Source: Flavobacteriales bacterium UBA2426
GTDB lineage: Bacteria; Bacteroidota; Bacteroidia; Flavobacteriales_F; PHOS-HE28
Direction: 5' to 3'
Length of the DNA: 23,705 bases
Assembly (NCBI GenBank): GCA_002342985.1
Contig: DDRC01000062.1
Coordinates: forward strand, 807 to 24,511
Position numbers and translations under genes: made by a program. This document shows, piece by piece, positions 7,323 through 13,952 of this stretch (positions are counted from its first letter, which is position 1; each line of letters opens with the position of its first letter). The notes below the pieces were generated by a model. It did not search any database. It worked only from the letters and a program-made list of their open reading frames with translations, and was not told where the DNA came from.

Positions 7323-10300
7323 ATGAGTGAGAAGATCCTGAAGGCCCTGTTGCAGCTGTTCGCCATCATCGCCAAGGGCGAAGCGGTGGCGCTGGGCGCG
7401 CGGCCTGAGAATGCCGCCATCCTGGAGCGCTTCCTGCGCAAGCAGTTCAGCACGGAGACGGCGGCGGCGCACATGGCCCGGTACCAGGCCTTCGTGGAGT
7501 CGTTCCACGGCGCGGCCCAGGGCCGTACGGGCCGCAAGCGGACCTCCTTGAACTCGGTGAAGGTCCTCAAGATCTGCACGCAGGTGAACGAGGAACTCAC
7601 ACAGCGCCAGAAGTTCGTCGTGCTGCTCCATCTGCTCGAGTTCATCCATGCCGATGGGGAGGTGACGCCGCAGGAGTCGGAGTTCGTTGCCACCGTCGCA
7701 GAGACCTTCAACATCGCCCGGCCCGATTTCGTGCGGTGCCGCGCCTTCGTCTGCCAGGAATCACAGGAGCGCCTGGATGAGGAGCACCTGCTCTACATCG
7801 ATGCAGCGGCCACCACCACCCTCAGCGCGGCCAGGCACCTGCACGCCCATGGCCTCGACGGGGAGGTGCGCGTGCTGCACGTGCCGAGCGTGAACCTGTA
7901 TGTGATGCGCTATCAGGGCCGGGACGAGGTGCTGCTCAACGGGCAGCGCATCGGGCGCGACAGCCATTATGTGCTCGGCAACGGGAGCAGCGTGCGACCG
8001 CCCAGCGGGGTGCCCATCTACTACAGCGACATCCTCCAGGCCTTCATGGCCAAACAGGGCCGGCCGCGCATCGTCTTCCGGGCCGACGCCATCGAGTACA
8101 CCTTCCCCAACGGCCGTGTGGGCCTGCACGAGCTGCACCTGGCCGAGGCCTCGGGCAAGCTCATCGGGATCATGGGCGGCAGCGGCAGCGGCAAGAGCAC
8201 GCTGCTGAACGTGCTCAATGGCAATCTGGCGCCCAGCCGGGGGCGTGTCACCATCAACGGCATCGATGTGCACGCCGAGCGCGACCGCATCCGCGGGGTG
8301 ATCGGCCACGTGAGCCAGGACGACCTGCTCATCGAGGAGCTGACCGTCTACCAGAACCTGTTCTTCAATGCCAAGCTCTCCTTCGGCGACCTCACGGACC
8401 AACAGGTGGCTGATCGCACGCTGCGCATGCTGCACACCCTTGGCCTCTACGAGACCAAGGACCTGAAGGTGGGCAGCCCGCTGGAGAAGACCATCAGCGG
8501 AGGGCAGCGCAAGCGGCTCAACATCGCCCTGGAGCTCATCCGCGAGCCCAGTGTGCTCTTCGTGGACGAGCCCACCAGCGGCCTGAGCTCGCGCGACTCG
8601 GAGAACATCATGGACCTGCTCAAGGAGCTGGCCCTCAAAGGTCGGCTCGTCTTCGTGGTCATCCACCAGCCCAGCTCGGACATCTTCAAGCTGTTCGATC
8701 GGCTCCTGCTCATGGACCAGGAGGGACACCCGGTGTACTACGGCGATCCGGTGGATGCCGTGGTCTACTTCAAGAAGGTGACCGGGCAGGTGGACAGTGA
8801 GCAGGGCCAGTGCCGTGCGTGCGGCAACGTGAACCCGGAGCAGATCTTCAATATCCTGGAGGCGCGCCTCGTGGACGAGTACGGCAAGGAGACCGACCAG
8901 CGCCGCATCAGCCCTGATGCATGGAATGAGGTGTTCCGCGCACAGATGGAGGTGCGCGTGGCCCAGGTGCCCGATGAGCGCAGCGTGCCGCACAGCACCT
9001 TCGCCATCCCCGACCGCCTCAGGCAGCTCAAGGTCTATTTCCAGCGCGACCTGCTGAGCAAGCTCGCCAACCGGCAGTATGTGCTCATCAATCTGCTGGA
9101 GGCCCCGGCGCTTGCGTTCTTCATGTCCTTCTTCCTCAAGTACCACGGGGCGGCGGAGACCGGCTCCTACGTCTTCAGGACGAACGAGAACCTCCCGCAG
9201 TACCTGTTCATCGCCGTCATCGTGGCCCTCTTCCTGGGCCTCACGGTGAGCGCCGAGGAGATCATCCGCGACCGCAAGATCCTAGCCCGGGAGAAATTCC
9301 TCGACCTCAGCTGGCTGAGCTACCTCGCCAGCAAGCTGGGCATCCTCTTCATCATCTCCGCCATCCAGACCGGGCTGTTCGTGCTGGTGGCCAACCGGGT
9401 GCTCGGAATCGAAGCGCTCGGCGCTGCGCATTGGCTCGTGCTCTTCTCCACCAGCTGCTTCGCCAATGCCCTCGGGCTGAATGTGAGCGCGAGCTTCAAC
9501 AGCGCCAAGGTCATCTACATCCTGATCCCCGTCCTGATCATCCCCCAGCTGCTCTTCAGCGGCATCATCGTCAAGTTCGACCGGCTGCACCCGTGGTTCG
9601 GGTCGGAGCGGGGCGTGCCCCTCATCGGCAACGTGATGGCCTCGCGGTGGGCCTACGAGGCACTGGCCGTCACGCAGTTCATGGAGAATCCCTATGAGCG
9701 GAACTTCTACGCCTTCGATCAGCGCATGAAGACGGCCAATTGGAAGAAGGACCTCTGGGTGGCCGAACTCCAGAACCGCTCAGCCGAGGCCCGGCGGCTG
9801 CTTTCCGCCCCCCCCGAGGAGCGGGTCGGGTTGGAGGAGGCGCTGGAACTTCTGCGCCATGAGCTGCGGCGGGAGGAGCGCCGCCTGGCAGGCTTCGTCG
9901 TGAAGGGGTTGGAGCGGCTGACGCCTGAATCCTGCGATGCTTCCGTGCTGGATGAGGTGGATGCGGCGCTCGGGCGGCTCACGCACCACTACCGGTCGGC
10001 GTACAAGGAGGCCGAGCGGGGGAAGGAGCGGTTGATCGCCGAGATGACCGCCACGGAGCAGTCGCGCGCCGCCTACTTCGACCTGCTCGACCGCTATCGG
10101 AACGACGGCCTGGCCGATGTGGTGACGAACAAGAACGACCTCCGCGTGATCGTGGAGGATGATGGCGCGCTCATCCGGAAGAGCGACCCGGTGTACGAGG
10201 TGCCCGAGGGCGGCTTCCTGAGCGCCCACTTCTATGCGCCCGTGAAGCCGGCATTCGGCTTCCGCCTCAGCGCATTGGCGGGCAACGTCCTGGTCATCTG

Positions 10301-10388
10301 GACCATGGTGCTGGCCCTGTGCGCTGCGCTGTATTGGGAGCTGTTCCCTCGCCTGCTGCGGATGCTCCCGCAGCGCTTCGGCCGCTAA
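7323..10388 (+). CDS. TerB-like / ABC ATPase / ABCG-type permease fusion protein
   Basis: A 1021-residue half-transporter. The N-terminus (about 1-150) is helical with a TerB-like acidic motif (H-A-D-G-E-V-T-P-Q-E). Residues about 175-245 look like a degenerate FHA-type beta domain (L-N-G-Q-R-I then L-G-N-G-S-S). The ATPase has Walker A G-G-S-G-S-G-K-S (285-292), signature I-S-G-G-Q-R-K-R (391-398), Walker B ending D415-E416 and an H-loop I-H-Q-P-S. A C-R-A-C-G-N-V-N-P-E-Q linker follows. Five membrane segments lie at about 587-752, including P-V-L-I-I-P-Q-L-L-F-S-G, and a sixth at about 980-1005. This is NBD-first ABCG order, so it probably dimerises. The insert of more than 200 residues between TM5 and TM6 is helical and charged and should face the periplasm. 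The substrate is unknown. The start is ATG 7323; a GTG at 7317 would add two residues. Confidence 0.88.
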   Translation: MSEKILKALLQLFAIIAKGEAVALGARPENAAILERFLRKQFSTETAAAHMARYQAFVESFHGAAQGRTGRKRTSLNSVKVLKICTQVNEELTQRQKFVVLLHLLEFIHADGEVTPQESEFVATVAETFNIARPDFVRCRAFVCQESQERLDEEHLLYIDAAATTTLSAARHLHAHGLDGEVRVLHVPSVNLYVMRYQGRDEVLLNGQRIGRDSHYVLGNGSSVRPPSGVPIYYSDILQAFMAKQGRPRIVFRADAIEYTFPNGRVGLHELHLAEASGKLIGIMGGSGSGKSTLLNVLNGNLAPSRGRVTINGIDVHAERDRIRGVIGHVSQDDLLIEELTVYQNLFFNAKLSFGDLTDQQVADRTLRMLHTLGLYETKDLKVGSPLEKTISGGQRKRLNIALELIREPSVLFVDEPTSGLSSRDSENIMDLLKELALKGRLVFVVIHQPSSDIFKLFDRLLLMDQEGHPVYYGDPVDAVVYFKKVTGQVDSEQGQCRACGNVNPEQIFNILEARLVDEYGKETDQRRISPDAWNEVFRAQMEVRVAQVPDERSVPHSTFAIPDRLRQLKVYFQRDLLSKLANRQYVLINLLEAPALAFFMSFFLKYHGAAETGSYVFRTNENLPQYLFIAVIVALFLGLTVSAEEIIRDRKILAREKFLDLSWLSYLASKLGILFIISAIQTGLFVLVANRVLGIEALGAAHWLVLFSTSCFANALGLNVSASFNSAKVIYILIPVLIIPQLLFSGIIVKFDRLHPWFGSERGVPLIGNVMASRWAYEALAVTQFMENPYERNFYAFDQRMKTANWKKDLWVAELQNRSAEARRLLSAPPEERVGLEEALELLRHELRREERRLAGFVVKGLERLTPESCDASVLDEVDAALGRLTHHYRSAYKEAERGKERLIAEMTATEQSRAAYFDLLDRYRNDGLADVVTNKNDLRVIVEDDGALIRKSDPVYEVPEGGFLSAHFYAPVKPAFGFRLSALAGNVLVIWTMVLALCAALYWELFPRLLRMLPQRFGR

Positions 10389-10777
10389 TCGCCGTTCACC
10401 TCGGCGATCTGGATCATCTTGAAGGGGATGTTGATGATCCCCGAATAGTCCTCCCCGGCTTCGAGCATGTCCTCGTCATCCGCCTCGTAGTGCCAGAGCA
10501 CGGTGACCTCGTTGCCCGCGGCGCGGATGGGCTCGAGCCGCTTGAACACATCCAGGATGCACTTGCTGGAGCTCGTGTTGAAGTACTCGAGCTGCACGTG
10601 CAGCGCGGTCCGCTCGCTGGGCTGTCGGCTGTACCGGTCGATCCAGTCGATGAGCGGCTTGTAGAAGTCGATGCTGTTCTCCGGGATGGAGCGGCCCTTC
10701 AGCTCCAGCAGGCCCGATGCGGGGTCGAAATGCACGTACGGGGTCTTGGGCGATCCTTCGAGGTGGAGCGGTTCCAT
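10385..10777 (-). CDS. siaC: SiaC-family regulatory phosphoprotein (DUF1987)
   Basis: A 130-residue protein matching the SiaC/DUF1987 family: an early F-D-P-x-x-G-L-L-E-L-K-G-R-S-I-P-E-N segment and the phosphosite motif E-Y-F-N-T-S-S-S-K-C with Thr68. In Pseudomonas, SiaC is phosphorylated on a threonine in this motif by the SiaB kinase, dephosphorylated by the SiaA phosphatase, and in its unphosphorylated form activates the diguanylate cyclase SiaD. Here it starts 11 bases after siaB on the same strand, so the kinase-substrate pair is retained. No SiaA or SiaD gene is visible. Its stop overlaps the stop of the convergent ABC gene in the sequence CTAA (10385-10388). Confidence 0.88.
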   Translation of the reverse strand: MEPLHLEGSPKTPYVHFDPASGLLELKGRSIPENSIDFYKPLIDWIDRYSRQPSERTALHVQLEYFNTSSSKCILDVFKRLEPIRAAGNEVTVLWHYEADDEDMLEAGEDYSGIINIPFKMIQIAEVNGD

Positions 10778-10788
10778 GGCGTTCCTGT

Positions 10789-11355
10789 CTAGGTGTTCAC
10801 GTTCACGTTGAGGCTGAAGAAGGCGCTATCCTTGTCATAGGGGACGAAGGCGTACTCGAGCTTGCCGCCGCTGCGGCGCGCGATATCGATCATGCCAAGG
10901 CCTCCGCCGCCGGCGCTAGAGTACGTGCCGTCAGCGAGCTTCGCCCTGTACCATTCGCGGAGGTCGTCGGGATTGAGTGAGTTGATGCGGTCGAGGTGAC
11001 CCTTGAGCTGCTCCACCTCCGAGCCGGCCATGAAGTTGCCCGTTAGCACGGAATAGCCACTCTCTGTTCGGGCGATCATCACCACGCCATGGGGCTCCTT
11101 CGTAGTGTGCACAGCGCCGTCATCGAGCCGCAGGTGCCCGTTGTGGTGGTAGAGGTTCTGAAGGCACTCAACCACCACATTGAAGACGCGCTTGCGCGAC
11201 TTATGGTCGGGCTCCATGCCGTCCAGCTTGCGCTCCACCAGTGCCAGCAGCACCGTGATGAGCTCGGGGGTGAGCCCTCCCTTGAAGGAGAGCATCACCC
11301 GGCGGCGCTCCAGTTCATCGTAGAGGTCATGGATGCGGTCGAGCAGTCCGGGCAT
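10789..11355 (-). CDS. siaB: SiaB-family protein kinase (GHKL-type fold)
   Basis: A 188-residue cytoplasmic protein. It has the GHKL-type ATP-binding pattern: an N-box-like V-E-C-L-Q-N-L-Y-H-H (Glu63, Gln66, Asn67) and a glycine lid S-S-A-G-G-G-G-L-G-M-I-D-I-A-R (about 146-160). The start M-P-G-L-L-D-R-I-H-D-L-Y and the F-K-G-G-L-T-P-E-L segment fit SiaB-like proteins, which are anti-sigma-factor-like Ser/Thr kinases acting on SiaC. The role is therefore phosphorylation of the adjacent SiaC. It is first in a two-gene minus-strand operon and divergent from the methyltransferase at 11488. A -7-like TTGCTTTG lies 24 bases upstream of the start. Confidence 0.85.
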   Translation of the reverse strand: MPGLLDRIHDLYDELERRRVMLSFKGGLTPELITVLLALVERKLDGMEPDHKSRKRVFNVVVECLQNLYHHNGHLRLDDGAVHTTKEPHGVVMIARTESGYSVLTGNFMAGSEVEQLKGHLDRINSLNPDDLREWYRAKLADGTYSSAGGGGLGMIDIARRSGGKLEYAFVPYDKDSAFFSLNVNVNT

Positions 11356-11379
11356 GGGAAACCCTTAGCGGGGCATACA

Positions 11380-11387
11380 CAAAGCAA
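11380..11387 (-). promoter_or_regulatory. Possible -7 element of siaB-siaC
   Basis: On the minus strand this is TTGCTTTG, 7 of 8 to TAnnTTTG, with a 24-base gap to ATG 11355. No clear -33 TTG is found 17-23 bases upstream. Confidence 0.35.
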
Positions 11388-11462
11388 GTTCCGTTGCGAT
11401 TCCCGGATTTCCGCAGCTGGCCGGAGTTTTCCACGCGTGCGTGTGAGCCGGGCACGGGCCGG

Positions 11463-11470
11463 TTACTTTC
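11463..11470 (+). promoter_or_regulatory. Possible -7 element of the methyltransferase-ZIP pair
   Basis: TTACTTTC, 6 of 8 to TAnnTTTG, followed by CGCCGCCC and ending 17 bases before ATG 11488. It is nearly identical in form to the element before the 12993 gene. Confidence 0.3.
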
Positions 11471-11487
11471 GCCGCCCATCATCCCCC

Positions 11488-12216
11488 ATGGGCTGGTTCA
11501 AGCACTGGTTCGGCACCCCGTACTACAAGCTGCTCTATGGGCATCGCGATGACGCCGATGCCCAGGCCTGGGTGGAAGCCATCCTGGGGCGGTGGCGGCT
11601 GCCCGAGGGAGCCGGCCTATTGGACCTTGCGTGCGGGCGGGGCAGGCATGCCCGTCATTTCGCCGCCCATGGCATCAAGGTCACCGGTTGCGACCTCTCC
11701 GAAGAGAGCATCGCCGAGGCCCGTGCGGCAGTGCCTCAGGCGGAATTCCTCGTGCACGATATGCGGGAGCCCATCGCCGGAAGGCGTTTCGAGGCCATCT
11801 GCTGCCTGTTCACCAGCCTGGGCTACTTCGAGCGGCTCGAGGACGACCAGCGCGTGCTCGATGCCGTGGCGGCCATGCTCGTGCCCGGAGGGGGCTTCGT
11901 CCTCGATTTCATGAACACGGATGTCGTCCTGCGCGACCTCGTGCCCCACGAGGAGGTTGAGCGGGGCGGCGTCCGGTTCCGCATCACCAGGTGCCTTCAG
12001 GCCGATGTCCTCGTGAAGCGCATCGAGGTGCTGGATGGCGAGGCGGTGCATCGGTTCGAGGAGCGCGTGCAGACCCTGCGCCCTGCCGTACTCGAGGGCA
12101 TGGCCACCGGTGCGGGCCTGCGCATCGAGGACCGCACCGATGGGCCGCTGCTCACCCCCTTCGACCCCGACCGGTCGCCGCGTTTCGTTCTTTGGTGCCG
12201 AAAGCCACCCGCATGA
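11488..12216 (+). CDS. SAM-dependent class I methyltransferase
   Basis: A 242-residue cytoplasmic Rossmann-fold methyltransferase. Motif I L-L-D-L-A-C-G-R-G-R-H-A (44-55) binds SAM, Asp69 in G-C-D-L-S-E should contact the ribose, and a late motif L-V-P-G-G-G-F-V-L-D-F follows at about residue 127. The N-terminal W-F-G-T-P-Y-Y-K-L-L-Y-G-H-R-D segment is common in Bacteroidota members of this family, whose substrate is generally not known. The frame is open well upstream, but ATG 11488 gives the family N-terminus and follows a promoter-like box. Its stop overlaps the start of the ZIP gene (ATGA), which implies translational coupling. Confidence 0.88.
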   Translation: MGWFKHWFGTPYYKLLYGHRDDADAQAWVEAILGRWRLPEGAGLLDLACGRGRHARHFAAHGIKVTGCDLSEESIAEARAAVPQAEFLVHDMREPIAGRRFEAICCLFTSLGYFERLEDDQRVLDAVAAMLVPGGGFVLDFMNTDVVLRDLVPHEEVERGGVRFRITRCLQADVLVKRIEVLDGEAVHRFEERVQTLRPAVLEGMATGAGLRIEDRTDGPLLTPFDPDRSPRFVLWCRKPPA

Positions 12217-12923
12217 GCCTCCTCGTCGCCCTGCTCTTCTTCGCCATGCCCATGATCGCCGGTGCCGCCGTGCGCGCAGGCAGCCCTGACCAGAAATGGC
12301 TTCGTCTGCTCCTGGGCTTCAGCGGCGCCTTCCTGGTGAGCGTGGTGTTCCTGCACATGCTGCCGGAGCTCTACGAGGAAGAGGGCGCGATGATCGGTGC
12401 ATGGGTGCTGGGGGGCTTCCTCCTCCAGGTGGTCCTGGAGTTCTTCAGCCAAGGCATCGAGCACGGCCACATCCATGTGCATGCGCACCATGGCGCACGC
12501 GCGGTGCTGCCCTGGCTCACCCTGGCGAGCCTGTTCCTGCATTCCTTCGCCGAAGGCATGCCCTTCGCCGATGCCGCCGTGGCCGGTAACGTGCCCTTCC
12601 TGGCTGGGGTGCTGCTCCATAAAGTGCCCATGGCCATCGCGCTGACCACGGTGCTGCTCAAGAGCGGCGTACCGGGTTCGGCCAGTTGGCTCATGCTGGT
12701 GCTCTTCGCGCTGGGGGCGCCCCTGGGCATCGCGGCGGGCACCTTGGCTGGCGATTGGATGGACGGCCACTTCCTGCACCGCATGCTCGGACTGGCCATC
12801 GGCATGCTGCTGCACATCGGCACCACCATCATCTTCGAGAGCGCGCCGGATCATCGCTTCAACGCCGCCCGCTTCGCTGCCGTGGTGGTGGGCGTGGTGC
12901 TGGCCGCCCTGGCCGTCCATTGA
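12213..12923 (+). CDS. ZIP-family divalent metal transporter
   Basis: A 236-residue inner-membrane protein with about eight hydrophobic segments. The ZIP metal-site signatures are present: H-S-F-A-E-G in TM4 (110-115) and L-L-H-K-V-P in TM5 (His136; Lys replaces the more common Glu of H-E-x-P). A histidine-rich loop H-G-H-I-H-V-H-A-H-H (84-93) precedes TM4, as expected between TM3 and TM4. It likely imports zinc, iron or a related ion. The start ATG overlaps the methyltransferase stop by four bases. No Fur- or Zur-type operator is obvious. The Lys at the second TM5 position is typical of some ZIP subfamilies and may alter the binuclear site. Confidence 0.9.
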   Translation: MSLLVALLFFAMPMIAGAAVRAGSPDQKWLRLLLGFSGAFLVSVVFLHMLPELYEEEGAMIGAWVLGGFLLQVVLEFFSQGIEHGHIHVHAHHGARAVLPWLTLASLFLHSFAEGMPFADAAVAGNVPFLAGVLLHKVPMAIALTTVLLKSGVPGSASWLMLVLFALGAPLGIAAGTLAGDWMDGHFLHRMLGLAIGMLLHIGTTIIFESAPDHRFNAARFAAVVVGVVLAALAVH

Positions 12924-12964
12924 TTTTTCCTCGGGCCTCGCATACGGATCGCGCGCACGCCCCG

Positions 12965-12972
12965 TTACTTTG
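12965..12972 (+). promoter_or_regulatory. Probable -7 element of the six-gene operon
   Basis: TTACTTTG, 7 of 8 to TAnnTTTG, 20 bases before ATG 12993. It overlaps a set of CTTTGC / GCAAAG arms (12968-12990) that could be an operator. A typical -33 TTG at 17-23 spacing is not seen. Confidence 0.4.
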
Positions 12973-12990
12973 CAGCGCAAAGCACTTTGC
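12968..12990 (+). repeat. Triple-arm inverted repeat before the membrane protein operon
   Basis: CTTTGC (12968-12973), AGC, GCAAAG (12977-12982), CA, CTTTGC (12985-12990). The central arm can pair with either flanking copy. The cluster overlaps the -7-like box and ends two bases before ATG 12993. A second gene of this operon encodes a winged-helix regulator, so autoregulatory binding here is plausible but untested. Confidence 0.6.
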
Positions 12991-12992
12991 AT

Positions 12993-13664
12993 ATGACTCA
13001 GCACGATCCCCTGCAGGAGTTGGCCCGCATCCGAGGCCTCATGGACCGCAGCACCCGATTCCTCAGCCTGAGCGGCCTCAGCGGCGTCATCGCCGGCGCC
13101 GCGGCGCTGGTGGGCGCCTTCGTCGCGCGCGAGCACCATCAGGCACTGGTCTGGTCGCACGGCTTCGAAGGCAACGGCGGCGAGGCCTTGGCTGCAGGGG
13201 TCCTCAATCGCCAGAGCGCCTGGTGGGGCCATGTGAACTTCCTGATGGCCGATGCCGCCATCGTGCTCGCGGTGGCCCTGCTGGGCGCGCTATGGTTCAC
13301 CTGGCGCCGCAGCAAGCGCACGGGGCAGGGGCTGTGGGGTGCCAGCGCCCGCCGCATGGCCCTCAACCTTTTCCTGCCCCTGGTGGCCGGAGGCCTGTTC
13401 TCGCTGGCGCTCATCGTCCATGGCGCGGTGGGGATGGTGCCCGCGGCCACCCTCGTCTTCTACGGCCTCGCGCTGATCAACGCGAGCAAGTACACGCTCG
13501 ACGAGATTCGGTGGCTCGGCCTCAGCGAATCGGTGCTCGGCGTGGTGGCCGCCTTCTGGGCCGATGCGGGACTGCTCTTCTGGGCGCTCGGCTTCGGCGT
13601 GCTGCACATCTTCTATGGGGGGCTCATGTACCTGCGCCACGAGCGCGGCAATGCTGAAGCATGA
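12993..13664 (+). CDS. Four- to five-helix membrane protein, unknown function
   Basis: A 223-residue protein. After a polar N-terminus (M-T-Q-H-D-P-L-Q-E-L-A-R-I-R-G-L-M-D-R) come hydrophobic segments at about 25-46, 72-105, 118-145, 148-165 and 178-212. No known catalytic motif is seen. This protein type is often found immediately before an HTH_34 winged-helix gene in Bacteroidota (my recollection of the family context, not checked here). Its stop overlaps the regulator start in ATGA (13661-13664), which indicates translational coupling. It may be a membrane sensor or partner for that regulator. Confidence 0.8.
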   Translation: MTQHDPLQELARIRGLMDRSTRFLSLSGLSGVIAGAAALVGAFVAREHHQALVWSHGFEGNGGEALAAGVLNRQSAWWGHVNFLMADAAIVLAVALLGALWFTWRRSKRTGQGLWGASARRMALNLFLPLVAGGLFSLALIVHGAVGMVPAATLVFYGLALINASKYTLDEIRWLGLSESVLGVVAAFWADAGLLFWALGFGVLHIFYGGLMYLRHERGNAEA

Positions 13665-13948
13665 TCGATCGGCTCAATAAGTCCTTCGAGAGCCGGGTGC
13701 GCCTGGGCATCATGGCCGTGCTCGTCGTGAACGAGTGGGTCGATCATACGCAATTGAAGGAGCTGCTCGGTGTTACTGACGGCAACCTCGCGAGCCACCT
13801 CGCCGCCCTGGAGGATCTGAAGTACGTGCAGGTGCGCAAGCGCTTCATCGGCAAGCGGCCGAACACGAGCTACAAGGCCACCGTCAGTGGCGCCCGTGCC
13901 TTCCGCGACCACCTCGATGCCATCGAACGCCTCATCCCCAAACCCTGA
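13661..13948 (+). CDS. Winged-helix DNA-binding regulator (HTH_34 type)
   Basis: A 95-residue single-domain protein. Helix-turn-helix: H-T-Q-L-K-E-L-L-G-V-T-D-G-N-L-A-S-H-L-A-x-L-E (about residues 29-51), with T-D-G-N-L-x-x-H-L as the recognition helix, followed by the wing V-R-K-R-F-x-G-K-R-P-N-T-S-Y-K-A-T and S-G-x-x-A-F. This matches the HTH_34 (ArsR/MarR-like) family. It most likely regulates its own operon. It overlaps the preceding gene by four bases and lies four bases before the DUF4173 gene. No metal-binding cysteines are present. Confidence 0.9.
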   Translation: MIDRLNKSFESRVRLGIMAVLVVNEWVDHTQLKELLGVTDGNLASHLAALEDLKYVQVRKRFIGKRPNTSYKATVSGARAFRDHLDAIERLIPKP

Positions 13949-13952
13949 ACGC

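Noticed and set aside
11089..11487. A long upstream extension of the methyltransferase frame across siaB
   Set aside because: It is antisense to siaB and lacks methyltransferase homology. ATG 11488 is the family start.
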